Positions 11,083-22,715 are shown, numbered from the stretch's first letter. The stretch: 64,000 bases of DNA from Lotus japonicus (GCF_012489685.1 NC_080046.1:21141304-21205303), one strand, 5' to 3'. Translations and numbers: made by a program. The notes: generated by a model from the sequence alone, not told the origin.

Positions 11083-14000
11083 ATGTTGCAGATATCCTTG
11101 ATAGCTCCACTGAAACACCAATCATGGTATCTGGACAGTGGATGCTCGCGTCACATGACGGGAGAAAGGCGTATGTTCCAAGAGCTAAAACTTAAGCCTG
11201 GAGGCGAAGTTGGCTTTGGTGGCAACGAAAAGGGTAAAATTGTTGGTACTGGTACTATTTGTGTAGATAGTAGTCCATGCATTGACAATGTTTTATTGGT
11301 AGACGGCTTAACTCATAACTTATTGTCTATAAGTCAATTAGCTGACAAGGGTTATGATGTTATCTTTAATCAAAAGTCCTGCCGGGCTGTAAGTCAGATC
11401 GATGGCTCTGTTCTGTTTAACAGCAAGAGGAAGAACAACATTTATAAGATCAGATTATCTGAGTTGGAGGCTCAGAATGTGAAGTGTCTTCTGTCTGTTA
11501 ATGAAGAGCAATGGGTATGGCATAGACGGTTAGGGCATGCCAGTATGAGAAAGATTTCTCAGCTGAGCAAGCTAAAACTTGTCAAGGGCTTGCCCACTCT
11601 GAAGTTCTCTTCAGACGCTCTTTGTGAAGCATGTCAGAAAGGCAAATTCACAAAAGTCCCTTTCAAGGCAAAGAATGTTGTCTCAACCTCAAGGCCGTTG
11701 AAACTTCTGCATATCGACCTATTTGGACCAGTGAAAACTGATTCTATAGGTGGCAAGAGATATGAGATGGTCATTGTTGACGACTATAGCCGCTGGACAT
11801 GGGTAAAATTTCTAACCCGCAAGGATGAGTCTCATGCTGTGTTCTCTACCTTCATAGCCCAAGTGCAAAACGAGAAGGCTTGTAGGATTGTGCGTGTCAG
11901 AAGTGACCATGGTGGAGAGTTTGAGAATGACAAGTTTGAGAGTCTGTTTGATTCCTATGGAATTGCACATGATTTCTCTTGTCACAGAACTCCTCAACAA
12001 AATGGTGTTGTTGAGAGGAAGAACAGAACTCTTCAGGAGATTGTTAGAACAATGCTCCAAGAAACTGGCATGGCTAAGCACTTTTGGGCAGAGGCAGTAA
12101 ACACAGCGTGTTACATTCAGAACAGAATCTCTGTGAGACCAATTCTGAATAAGACTCCCTATGAATTGTGGAAGAATATAAAACCCAACATTTCTTACTT
12201 TCATCCTTTTGGTTGTGTTTGTTATGTTCTTAATATTAAGGATAGATTGCATAAATTTGATGCTAAGTCTTCTAAATGTCTATTACTTGGTTACTCTGAG
12301 AGATCTAAAGGTTTTAGATTCTATAATACTGATGCTAAAACAATTGAAGAATCTATTCATGTTAGATTTGACGATAAGCTTGACTCTGACCAGTCAAACC
12401 TAGTTGAGAAATTTGCAGATTTAAGTATAAGTGTTTCTGACAAAGGCAAAGCTCTAGAGGAAGCTGAGCCAGAAGAAGCTGGTCCCTCCGATTCACAAAC
12501 TCAGAAGAAGAGCAGAATCACTGCAGCTCATCCTAAGGAATTGATTCTGGGCAACAAAGACGAACCAGTCAGAACCAGATCAGCCTTCAGACCCTCTGAA
12601 GAGACCCTGCTTAGTCTGAAAGGATTGGTGTCCTTAATTGAACCCAAGTCAATTGATGAAGCTCTTCAGGACAAGGACTGGATTCTGGCCATGGAAGAAG
12701 AATTGAATTAATTTTCAAAGAATGATGTTTGGAGCCTAGTGAAGAAGCCTCAAAGTGTCCATGTAATTGGAACAAAATGGGTGTTCAGAAACAAGTTGAA
12801 TGAGAAAGGAGATATAGTCAGAAACAAGGCAAGGCTAGTTGCTCAAGGCTACAGCCAGCAGGAAGGAATAGACTACACAGAAACATTTGCTCCAGTAGCA
12901 AGACTAGAAGCAATCAGACTGTTGATCTCCTTCTCAGTGAATCACAACATAATTCTACATCAGATGGATGTTAAGAGTGTCTTCCTAAATGGATACATAT
13001 CAGAGGAAGTCTACGTTCATCAACCCCCAGGTTTTGAGGATGAAAAGAACCCAGACCATGTTTTCAAATTGAAGAAATCACTCTATGGTCTGAAACAAGC
13101 TCCCAGAGCATGGTATGAGAGACTCAGCTCATTCCTTCTGGAGAATGAGTTTGTAAGGGGTAAAGTAGATACAACTCTCTTTTGCAAAACTTACAAAGAT
13201 GATATCTTAATTGTGCAAATTTATGTTGATGATATTATATTTGGTTCTGCTAATCAATCTCTATGTAAAGAATTTTCTGAGATGATGCGGGCTGAATTTG
13301 AGATGAGTATGATGGGAGAACTCAAGTACTTTCTGGGAATACAAGTTGATCAAGCACCGGAAGGAACATATATCCATCAGAGCAAGTACACTAAAGAAAT
13401 TCTGAAGAAGTTCAATATGCCGGATTCTACAGTCGCCAAGACTCCAATGCATCCTACATGCATTTTGGAGAAAGAAGATGCAAGTGGTAAAGTTTGTCAG
13501 AAGCTCTATCGTGGTATGATAGGATCACTTCTATACTTAACTGCATCTAGGCCAGATATATTGTTTAGTGTTCATTTATGTGCTCGTTTCCAATCAGATC
13601 CAAGGGAAACCCACTTAACTGCTGTTAAGAGGATCCTAAGGTATCTGAAAGGTACCACTAACCTTGGCTTGATGTATAAGAAAACATCAGAGTATAAGCT
13701 TTCAGGTTATTGTGATGCTGATTATGCTGGAGATAGAACAGAGAGAAAAAGCACTTCTGGAAATTGTCAATTTCTGGGAAGCAACTTAGTCTCATGGGCA
13801 CGCAAGAGGCAATCAATCATTGCACTATCTACTGCAGAGGCAGAATATATCTCAGCAGCAATATGCAGCACTCAGATGCTCTGGATGAAATATCAGCTGG
13901 AGGATTATCAAATCCTTGAGAGCAATATCCCAATCTATTGTGATAACACTGCTGCAATCTCATTGAGTAAGAATCCTATCTTACATTCAAGGGCAAAGCA

Positions 14001-14169
14001 CATTGAGGTAAAGTATCACTTTATTAGAGATTATGTACAGAAGGGCGTACTTCTTCTGAAGTTTTTTGATACTAACCATCAATGGGCAGATATCTTTACA
14101 AAGCCCTTAGCAGAGGATAGATTTAATTTCATTCTGAAAAATCTGAATATGGACTTTTGTCCAGCATGA
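11083..14169 (+). pseudogene. Outer copia pol: protease, integrase, reverse transcriptase, RNase H
   Basis: One frame runs from about 11083 to the TGA at 14167-14169, broken by a single in-frame TAA at 12709-12711. In order it shows the aspartic protease motif 'DSGCSRHMTG' (from about 11134), the integrase zinc region 'HRRLGHASM...CEAC' (about 11520-11640), and an integrase core with 'HIDLFGP', 'SDHGGEFEN' and 'QQNGVVERKN' carrying the D,D,E residues. Reverse transcriptase follows with 'YVDDIIFGS' (about 13222) and RNase H with 'CDADYAGD' and 'TAEAEY'. This order defines Ty1/copia. Gag lies in another frame and ends just upstream, so the gag-pol junction is also out of register. The stop falls between integrase and RT and would prevent RT synthesis. 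Confidence 0.93.
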
Positions 14170-14175
14170 AGATGG

Positions 14176-15454
14176 TGTAAGATCAAGATTTGGTCATGTG
14201 GTACAACTCTATGTTTTGATGATAACAAGTATTTATTTGTGGATGAACAACTATGATACTCTAATGTTTGTCTTGAGTGTTTTGACAAACAGGTTCTGAT
14301 TCTGACACCAGAAGATATATTCGTCAGAAGTTCTGAAGATCAGAAGATCAGAGGATCAGAAGATCTGAAGAACAGAAGTTCTGAAGATCAGAAGATCTGA
14401 AGAACAGAAGATCAGAGGATCAGAAGCTCTGAAGATCAGAAGATCTGAAGATCAGAGGATCTGAAGATCAGAGGATCTGAGGATCAGAGGATCAGAAGAT
14501 CAGAGGATCAGAAGATCTGAGGATCAGAAGATCTGAAGACCAGAAGCTCTGAGGGACCAGAGGCTCTGAAGGTTCAGAAGCTCTGAAGGTCCAGAAGCAG
14601 AAGTTACGAAGGTCAGAGGATCCAAGCATCCCTCTGACTCTGATCACCAAGCTTCACAAGTTCCAACACGAAGCATAACTCTGATCAGAAGTAAATGGTT
14701 AAAGGCAAATGTCTCTATCGAGAAGTACAAGAGCAGTGTACTATTCTGAAATGCCTACCTACCAAGGTTCAGCCACAGCAGGTTCTGGAAGTTCCAGAAA
14801 TGCCCTCCAACGGTCATATTCTCTCAACAGAAATATCCTTTGCACCTTGGACTATAAAAGGCTGAAGAAAAGAAGAAAGACTAAGAGAGAGAAAACAAAG
14901 AGCTGCAATACAAGAAAAGATTCAAGCCTCTACTTTCTTCATCTATTCTTATTTGGTTTACACTCAGCTTATTTAGAAGCAAACCTTTGTAAACACCAAC
15001 CTCAAACAGTTGTTTGATTTTCCTTAAGGGACCGGGTAGGTCAGTATCCTTAAGAAGACTAAGAGAGTGAATCTTAGTGGTGATTCCTTTAGGAGATCAA
15101 GGTTGATCGGATCCTAGAGAAGACTAAGAGAGTGAATCTTAGTGATAGCTAAGTCAGTGTATTGTTAGTCACTTGTAGGTTTCAAGTGCAGTTGTAACAA
15201 TTATCTGATTAGTGGATTGCCTTCATTCTAAGAAGGAAGAAATCACCTTAACGGGTGGACTGGATTAGCTTGAGGGATTTATCAAGTGAACCAGGATAAA
15301 ATACTTGTGTGCTTTTCTCTTCTCTCTATCTTTATCCGCTGCACCATCTATCTTAGAGAAACCGAAAAGATTTACCTTAAATCTTAAGGGGAAAGTTTTT
15401 ATATTGAAAACGCTATTCAACCCCCCCCCCTTCTAGTCGTTTTTCACACCTTCA
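14176..15454 (+). repeat. 5' LTR of inner element, with a GATCAGAAGATCTGAAG repeat array
   Basis: A 1279-bp LTR apparently identical to 17938-19216. Between about 14310 and 14610 it carries a dense array of degenerate units of 10-18 bp built from 'AGAAGATCTGA' and 'AGAGGATCAGA'. A TATAAAAG box is at 14853-14860. Near 15020-15150 the phrase 'AGAAGACTAAGAGAGTGAAT' occurs twice, a small internal duplication relative to the outer LTR. Confidence 0.93.
14853..14860 (+). promoter_or_regulatory. TATA box in the inner element 5' LTR
   Basis: TATAAAAG, at the same relative place as the TATA box of the outer LTR. The copy in the 3' LTR is at 18615-18622. Confidence 0.65.
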
Positions 15455-15456
15455 TT

Positions 15457-15468
15457 TGGTATCAGAGC
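15457..15468 (+). other. Primer-binding site, inner element
   Basis: TGGTATCAGAGC two bases after the 5' LTR, identical to that of the outer element, so both use the initiator Met-tRNA primer. Confidence 0.9.
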
Positions 15469-15528
15469 GCAAGTTCTGATTACCACACTTAACAGTGTTC
15501 AGTAGATCCGGGCCAGTGTGAAAAACTC

Positions 15529-17118
15529 ATGGATTCCACCACTACTACAAGCAAATATCAATACAGTGCAAGACCACCTATCTTTGATGGTCAGAGATTT
15601 GATTTCTGGAAAGACAGAATCAAAAGCTTCTTTCTTGGCTTTGATCCTGATCTTTGGGATTTTGTTGTTGATGGCTACACCCCTCCTGTTGATGTACATG
15701 GTGTAAAGATCCCAAGGAAGAAGATGAGTGAAGATCAAAAGAAGGAGTTCAGAGATCATCACAGATCAAGAGCTATTCTGCAAAGTGCCATTTCATATGA
15801 AGAATATGAGAAAATTACTGATCGTGATTCCGCTAAGTGTATCCTTGATTCCTTAAAGATGACACATGAAGGAAACAAGAAGGTGAAAGAATCAAAGGCG
15901 CTGTCCTTGATCCAGAAATATGAATCCTTCATCATGGAACCTAACGAATCCATTGAGGATATGTTTTCCAGATTTCAGTCGCTCGTAGCTGGAATACGAC
16001 CTCTCAACAAGAGCTACACAACTAAAGATCATGTCATAAGGGTCATCAGATGTCTTCCTGAAAGCTGGATGCCCTTGGTGACTTCAATAGAGCTTACAAG
16101 AGATGTTGAGCATATGAGTTTAGAAGAACTCATCAGCATACTGAAATGCCATGAGCTGAAGCGCTCTGAGAAGGCTAAATCTGAGAAGTCAAAAGCTCTC
16201 CAAGCAGAAGCAGAAGAATCTGAAGAAGCCTCTGAAGATTCTGATGAAGATGAGCTGACTCTGATATCCAGAAAGCTCAACTGCATCTGGAAGCACAGGC
16301 AGAGCAAATACAAATGTTCATCAAAGGACGAAAAGTCAAAGAAGCATTTCAAACCAAAGAAAAGTCTGATGGTAACTTTTGATGAATCAGAATCAGAGGA
16401 TGTTAACTCTGATGGTGAAGTCCAAGGACTCATGGCTATTGTCAAAGACAAAGGAGCAGAGTCAAAGGAAGCTGTTGACTCTGACTCAGAATCAGAAGGA
16501 GATCCAGACTCTGACGATGAAAATGAGGTATTTGATTCTTTCTCAACTTCTGAACTTAAAGATGCTTTGTCTGAAATTATGGATAAATATAACTCTCTCT
16601 TGACTAAGCATAAAAGGTTGAAAAAGAATTTCTCTGCTGCCTCTGAAACTTCTGTTGAACATGAGAAAATTATTTCTGATTTGAAAAATGATAATCATGC
16701 TTTGATCAATTCTAACTCTGTGCTTAAGAATCAAATTGCTAAGTTAGAAGAAGTTATTGCCTGCGATGCCTCTGATAGTAAGCATGAATCTAAGTATGAA
16801 AAATCTTTTCAAAAATTCCTGGCTAAAAGCGTAGATAGAAGCTTGATGGCTTCATTGATCTATGGCGTGAGCAGAAATGGAATGCGTGGCATTGGGTATT
16901 CTAAACCAATTAGAAATGAGCCCTCTGTGCCTAAAGCTAAATCTTTGTATGAATGCTTTGTTCCCTCTGGTACCATATTGCCTGACCCTGTACCTGCTGA
17001 AGTTGCTAAAAACCCTCGTAAAAAGGGATCTTTCTCTATGACTAAATATCATGCAAATATTCCTTTAAAATATCATGTTGAGACACCCAAGGTGATCAGA
17101 ACCTTCTGGGCTAACTAA
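15529..17118 (+). CDS. Inner element Gag, lacking the zinc knuckle
   Basis: A continuous 529-codon ORF starting at the first ATG after the primer site. Residues 1 to about 230 match the outer Gag closely (UBN2/copia-type region with 'FDGQRFDFWKDR' near the N-terminus). The segment that carries the CCHC knuckle in the outer element is missing: the reading goes from 'WKHRQSKYK' almost directly to 'KKHFKPKKSLMVTFDE'. A further short piece before it ('SEMQDLRKKS' in the outer protein) is also gone. The Asp/Glu/Ser-rich region and coiled C-terminal domain are kept, with about 35 residues that the outer copy has lost. Near 17108 one extra base relative to the outer copy ends the frame slightly early. 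It could supply capsid function; RNA binding through the knuckle is not possible. Confidence 0.85.
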   Translation: MDSTTTTSKYQYSARPPIFDGQRFDFWKDRIKSFFLGFDPDLWDFVVDGYTPPVDVHGVKIPRKKMSEDQKKEFRDHHRSRAILQSAISYEEYEKITDRDSAKCILDSLKMTHEGNKKVKESKALSLIQKYESFIMEPNESIEDMFSRFQSLVAGIRPLNKSYTTKDHVIRVIRCLPESWMPLVTSIELTRDVEHMSLEELISILKCHELKRSEKAKSEKSKALQAEAEESEEASEDSDEDELTLISRKLNCIWKHRQSKYKCSSKDEKSKKHFKPKKSLMVTFDESESEDVNSDGEVQGLMAIVKDKGAESKEAVDSDSESEGDPDSDDENEVFDSFSTSELKDALSEIMDKYNSLLTKHKRLKKNFSAASETSVEHEKIISDLKNDNHALINSNSVLKNQIAKLEEVIACDASDSKHESKYEKSFQKFLAKSVDRSLMASLIYGVSRNGMRGIGYSKPIRNEPSVPKAKSLYECFVPSGTILPDPVPAEVAKNPRKKGSFSMTKYHANIPLKYHVETPKVIRTFWAN

Positions 17119-17937
17119 CAAGAAAGGACCCAGAAAGTGGGTACCTAGGGATAAGATTATATATGTTGCAGATATCTTCAATAGGTCCATCGAAACTCCA
17201 ACCATGGAACCTGGACAGTGGATGCAAGCAACACATGACGGGAGAAAGGCATATGTCCCAAGATCCAAAACTTGAACCTGAAGGTGAAGTTGATCTTGGA
17301 GGCATCAGTAGAGTAAGATTTGGTCAAGTCAAAGCTAGCTGAAAAAGCTTGTAGAGATGAGCATGACCGGTTCAGAAAGTAACAAAGACTCAGAACTTGA
17401 CGAACCAGAAGCAACAACATCAGAAGATGCTTCTACAACTTCTGACTTGCGTCATCAGAAGAAGAGTAGGCTCCTAGCTTCTCATTCTGAAGTATCTAAA
17501 GATGAAATTTTGTCCAGAACGGAGATGTCACCAGAACCACACTTCTGCTCTCATCAGAAGATATGCTAATCAGAAGCCAAGTATCCCTTGGTATTCCTTC
17601 TGAGGGGGAGTATTTCGTCTTATGCTCTTACTATTTTTTTTCCCACCTTCATTCTTTTTGCTTATGACAAAAAGGGGGAGAACTTATAGTATCTTGACAA
17701 CTCCTATATTATTTAGCTCAGAATCTAGATATTACTAACGTTGATATTAAGTATTAGATTCAGGGGGAGCTTAGCTCAGAATCAAGCACGAGTCTTGGAT
17801 TCAGAAGGAGCAAGATAAACTATACACATCAGGATAAGTTTTAACTCTGATACCTTATACTCTGAGTGTATTCAGTTTATTTGTTTAGAGTTGTTCATCA
17901 AAATACATGGTTTTGTCATCATCAAAAAGGGGGAGAT
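17119..17937 (+). pseudogene. Inner element pol scraps and polypurine tracts
   Basis: Up to about 17310 the sequence still aligns with the start of the outer pol, including the codons around the protease DSG motif. It then jumps to sequence resembling the acidic integrase-RT linker (about 17357-17569, with the shared 'QKKSR'), and then directly to the 3' non-coding region. The integrase core, RT, RNase H and envelope-like ORF are absent. AAAAAGGGGGAG tracts occur near 17669 and, next to the 3' LTR, at about 17924; a GAGGGGGAG tract is near 17601. Multiple tracts of this kind are typical of Sireviruses. Confidence 0.8.
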
Positions 17938-19216
17938 TGTAAGATCAAGATTTGGTCATGTGGTACAACTCTATGTTTTGATGATAACAAGTATTTATTT
18001 GTGGATGAACAACTATGATACTCTAATGTTTGTCTTGAGTGTTTTGACAAACAGGTTCTGATTCTGACACCAGAAGATATATTCGTCAGAAGTTCTGAAG
18101 ATCAGAAGATCAGAGGATCAGAAGATCTGAAGAACAGAAGTTCTGAAGATCAGAAGATCTGAAGAACAGAAGATCAGAGGATCAGAAGCTCTGAAGATCA
18201 GAAGATCTGAAGATCAGAGGATCTGAAGATCAGAGGATCTGAGGATCAGAGGATCAGAAGATCAGAGGATCAGAAGATCTGAGGATCAGAAGATCTGAAG
18301 ACCAGAAGCTCTGAGGGACCAGAGGCTCTGAAGGTTCAGAAGCTCTGAAGGTCCAGAAGCAGAAGTTACGAAGGTCAGAGGATCCAAGCATCCCTCTGAC
18401 TCTGATCACCAAGCTTCACAAGTTCCAACACGAAGCATAACTCTGATCAGAAGTAAATGGTTAAAGGCAAATGTCTCTATCGAGAAGTACAAGAGCAGTG
18501 TACTATTCTGAAATGCCTACCTACCAAGGTTCAGCCACAGCAGGTTCTGGAAGTTCCAGAAATGCCCTCCAACGGTCATATTCTCTCAACAGAAATATCC
18601 TTTGCACCTTGGACTATAAAAGGCTGAAGAAAAGAAGAAAGACTAAGAGAGAGAAAACAAAGAGCTGCAATACAAGAAAAGATTCAAGCCTCTACTTTCT
18701 TCATCTATTCTTATTTGGTTTACACTCAGCTTATTTAGAAGCAAACCTTTGTAAACACCAACCTCAAACAGTTGTTTGATTTTCCTTAAGGGACCGGGTA
18801 GGTCAGTATCCTTAAGAAGACTAAGAGAGTGAATCTTAGTGGTGATTCCTTTAGGAGATCAAGGTTGATCGGATCCTAGAGAAGACTAAGAGAGTGAATC
18901 TTAGTGATAGCTAAGTCAGTGTATTGTTAGTCACTTGTAGGTTTCAAGTGCAGTTGTAACAATTATCTGATTAGTGGATTGCCTTCATTCTAAGAAGGAA
19001 GAAATCACCTTAACGGGTGGACTGGATTAGCTTGAGGGATTTATCAAGTGAACCAGGATAAAATACTTGTGTGCTTTTCTCTTCTCTCTATCTTTATCCG
19101 CTGCACCATCTATCTTAGAGAAACCGAAAAGATTTACCTTAAATCTTAAGGGGAAAGTTTTTATATTGAAAACGCTATTCAACCCCCCCCCCTTCTAGTC
19201 GTTTTTCACACCTTCA
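17938..19216 (+). repeat. 3' LTR of inner element
   Basis: 1279 bp, TGTAAGATC to CCTTCA, apparently identical to the 5' LTR including its GATC-rich array and the C-run near 19182. It is directly preceded by the polypurine tract AAAAAGGGGGAGAT. Confidence 0.93.
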
Positions 19217-19221
19217 GATGG

Positions 19222-19646
19222 ATCAGAACCTCTGACTATGATGCTTCTTTATCAGAAGATGTCTAGTCCAGAAGGTAACTCTATCAGAGTTTATGTACCC
19301 ATTGGTGCTAACTCTAAAGCTGAGATAGTAAACGTGTGTCAGTATCTCTGATACATAGTTCCTTGTGCCCGTGCTGACAATCTGTTGTAATGAGTGTTGA
19401 TGTGCTTATCTCCTGCGTGTGATAGGTGTATTTACTGTTACTATCATGTCTTTAATTTCTAACCGTTGATTTTAAATTGCTTTTTGATCAACAACGGTTA
19501 TTTGTCAAAACCCACTATACACACACGTTCTCCTACACTTACGGTTTTACCTTCTCTCTCTTCAGTTTTTCAAAAACTTATCCCCACGATCTCTCTCTCT
19601 CTATTCATCCTTCTCCTTCAACCCAAAACCTTCAACCGACGTCACG
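19222..19646 (+). other. Outer element spacer before the envelope-like ORF
   Basis: Outer-element sequence resumes after the inner insertion. No ORF is evident. A pyrimidine-rich stretch with CTCTTCAG near 19560 could be a splice acceptor or the 5' leader of a subgenomic message for the downstream ORF, but this is inference. Confidence 0.4.
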
Positions 19647-22529
19647 ATGGTGAGACAAACCAGAAATGAAGCTGCAGGTGCAACCAGGTTCCCTCATATG
19701 GTAGTAGGCCAAGCTACAGGTCAATTGGGTCCTGAAGCTCCAAATCAAGGTCAGGCTTCAGAGAAGATGATTCCAATTGCATAACAGGGTTGTGCCGTTC
19801 ACTGCGTTTATGCTCCGGAAGAACTCCAAGTGCTTGCTGAATGGAGATTCGACCTGGATAATATAGCTGCAAATGGGTATGATCTTCAACCTGAAGTTCA
19901 AGTTCAGGGATGGGAAGAGTATTTCAACAGGCTTAGAGGTCCAATTTATGACAAATTGGTCAAGGAATTCTGGAAACACGCGGACTGTGATGATACACAA
20001 GTTGTCTCCTACATTGCTGGAAGGAGGATAATCATCACTGAGAAGTCCATTGTGAATTTGCTGGGTGCACACACTGGAACTGGGTATAGATTCCAACTGA
20101 CAGAATCGAAGTTGAAACCCAGAACAAAGGAAGAAACCAACAAGGCTCTTTACACCAACTACAAACCTGGCAAGAGTGACTACAAAGTGATGGATCTTCA
20201 TCCCAAGCTAAGGATCTGGCACAAGATTCTGCTTCACTGCATCAACCAGAGGCCAAAGGGAAGCTCTCCTGATTACATCAACTTCTGCCAGAAGGCAATG
20301 CTGTTCTTCATTCAGGATAAGAGGAAGATCTGCCTTCCTTTCTTCTTGTTCTCTTACCTGAAAGAATGCATCAGGAAGTCCAGAACCACTGCCTCCATCA
20401 AGTCTGCCATCAAGTACATCCCCTTTGGGAGACTGCTTTCAGATCTCTTCATTGAGAGTAAATTCGTAGAAGATCTGATCAAGGCAGGATGCACAGAGGA
20501 TCTGTCTACAATTGTCAGTGATGTCTTCACATCCACATCTTTGAAGAAGATGGGATTGGTCAAGAAGAAGATAGCCCCTGCTCATGAAGATACTTCTGAT
20601 GAAGTAAGACAAAGAAGGGTGCCTCTGAATGATTTCCCTCTGTGGACCCAAGCAGACAACCCAGAAGCTATTTTGTGCTACATTGATGATCTGAAGCAAC
20701 AAGGGTTTGAGATTGATGTAGACGAGTTCTTCAGGCGATTGCCACCAGCTCCAGAGTTTGACTCTCCTCCCAAGAGAAAAGTTCAGAGAAAAATGGTCTT
20801 GGAGGAATCTTCTGAGGAGTCTGATGTTCCTCTGAAGAAGAAGAAGAAGGCTGACAAGCCTAAGAGGAAGCACGATGAAACCACCAAGCCCGATGATGGT
20901 GATGATGGTGATAATGATGATGGTCCTTCCCCTCCAAAGAAGAAGAAGAAGCAAGTCAGAATTGTGGAGAAGTCTACCCGTGTGGAACCTGCTGCTGCAG
21001 TCATCAGAATGGAGACTTCTGCCAGAGTGACTCGGTCTGCCGTGCGTTCATCAAGTAAGTCTGCTGTCACTGAATCTGATGATGATTTAAATTCAATTGA
21101 TGCACTCCCCATCTCTACACTTCTTAACCGCACAGCCACCCAACTCACTCCAATCCCAGAGTCTCAGCCAGCTGCCCAAACCACATCTCCACCTAATTCC
21201 CCAAGGTCTTCATTTTTCCAACCTTCCCAAGAAGAAGCACCTCTGTGGAATATGCTTCAGACTCCACGTCCCTCTGAACCAACCTCTCCAATTACCATCC
21301 AATACAACCCATTAACCTCTGAACCCATCATTCCTGAACAACCAGAACTTGAACAACCAGAACCTGAACCCAGAACGTCTGATCACTCTGTCCCCAGAGC
21401 ATCAGAACGTCCTGATCATAGAACTGCTGATACAGATTCTTCCACTCCCTATACTTCTGTATCCTTTCCTACCAACGTTGCTGACTCCTCACCTTCCAAC
21501 AACTCTGAGTCACTTCGTAAATTTATGGACGTCAGGAAAGAAAAAGTGTCTGCCATTCCAGAGTACTACCTCACAGTACCAAGCCCTAGGAGATACCATG
21601 GACCTAGAACAGAACGTCTAGTTGACCCAGATGATCCTATCCAGGCTGACCCCTTGCATGAAGCAGGCCCTTTAGCCCAACAAGTCCAACCTGACAAAGT
21701 TCATCAAGAGCCTATTCAACCAGAACCAGAAAACTCTGTGTCTAACCACTCTTCGGTTAGATCACCACATCCTCAGGTTGAAACCTCTGCACCAAACCTT
21801 GGAGCCTCTGAACCAAATGTCCAAACTTTTGATATTGGCTCTCCTCAAGGTGCCTCTGAGGCAAACAGCAGCAACCACCCAACCTCTCCTGAAACCAACC
21901 TCTCCATTGTTCCCTACACATATCTCAGGCCAACCTCTCTCTCTGAGTGCATCAGTGTTTTTAATCATGAAGCTTCACTGATGTTACGCAATGTGCAAGG
22001 TCACACTGACCTGAGTGAGAACGCTGACTCTGTTGCTGAAGAATGGAATCGTCTGAGTACTTGGTTAGTTGCTCAGGTTCCTGTTATGATGAGTCATCTC
22101 ACTGCATAAAGGGATCAGAGGATTGAGGCTGCTAGGCAGCGGTTTACAAGAAGAGTGGCTCTGCATGAACAACAACAAAGAACTAAGTTACTTGAAGCTG
22201 TTGAAGAGGCCAGAAGAAAGAAAGAGCAAGCAGAAGAAGCTGCACGTCAAGCGGTTGTACAAGCTGAAAATGCAAGATTAGAAGCTGAGAGACTTGAAGC
22301 TGAAGCTGAAGCTCTTAGATGTCAAGCTCTTGCACCAGTGGTCTTCACTCCTGCTGCTTCTGATTCCACTCAAGCTCATCAATTTGCTCAGAATGTTCCT
22401 TCTAGCTCTACACAGCCAAGTTCTTCCAGACTTGATATCATGGAACAACGTCTCAATTCTCATGAGACTCTGCTGATGGACATGAAGCAAATTCTTCAAG
22501 AACTCCTGCGTCGCTCTGATAAACCTTAG
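19647..22529 (+). pseudogene. Sirevirus envelope-like / plant transposon protein ORF, with two in-frame stops
   Basis: One frame runs from an ATG at 19647 to a TAG at 22527-22529 (about 960 codons), interrupted by TAA at 19782-19784 and 22107-22109. Its N-terminal third (about 19830-20700) resembles the 'putative plant transposon protein' domain found in the third ORF of SIRE1-like elements. Two lysine-rich clusters (about 20836-20870 and 20935-20955), each resembling a nuclear localisation signal, flank an acidic stretch. A long Pro/Ser/Glu-rich region follows, then a coiled coil rich in Ala, Glu and Arg (about 22155-22320). I see no transmembrane segment or signal peptide, so 'envelope-like' reflects position and family rather than visible membrane features. 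Confidence 0.75.
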
Positions 22530-22715
22530 TTTTAGGATTTCTTTCGTTTTTCTTAACTTAATTTCTCTTTATTTCTATTTTCTTTGCATTACTTGCTATG
22601 TTTTGCTTACTAGTAGTTTATCATTGCATATATATAAATGACCTTGTGTTTGCAAAATCTTTTTCTTTATTCATAATAATTTATGTTTATTACATCATAC
22701 ATTTTGTCCCTAAAT

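Larger units (their letters stand above)
14176..19216 (+). mobile_element. Inner Sirevirus-type element lacking pol, nested in the outer element
   Basis: It begins TGTAAGATC and ends CCTTCA with a 5-bp TSD GATGG (14171-14175 and 19217-19221), inserted just after the outer pol stop codon. Both LTRs are 1279 bp and I found no difference between them. It has a Met-tRNA primer site, a long gag ORF, a short protease scrap, a scrap of the integrase-RT linker and polypurine tracts, but no integrase core, RT, RNase H or envelope-like region. It is therefore non-autonomous and must have moved with proteins supplied by a relative. Its LTR is related to, but distinct from, that of its host element. Confidence 0.93.

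Noticed and set aside
11060..11083. Programmed frameshift between gag and pol in the copia element
   Set aside because: The related inner copy has a sense codon at the gag stop and the frames differ by ordinary indels; decay is a simpler explanation than a programmed shift.
11812..12252. 146-codon antisense ORF within copia integrase
   Set aside because: It fully overlaps the conserved integrase core on the other strand and has no own promoter or domain.
14310..14610. Possible CRISPR-like array
   Set aside because: Unit length and spacing are irregular, there are no unique spacers, and the array is inside a plant LTR and duplicated in the other LTR.
14709..15017. 102-codon ORF repeated identically at 18471-18779
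   Set aside because: Both copies lie in the two LTRs and span the TATA box and transcription start region; there is no support for translation.
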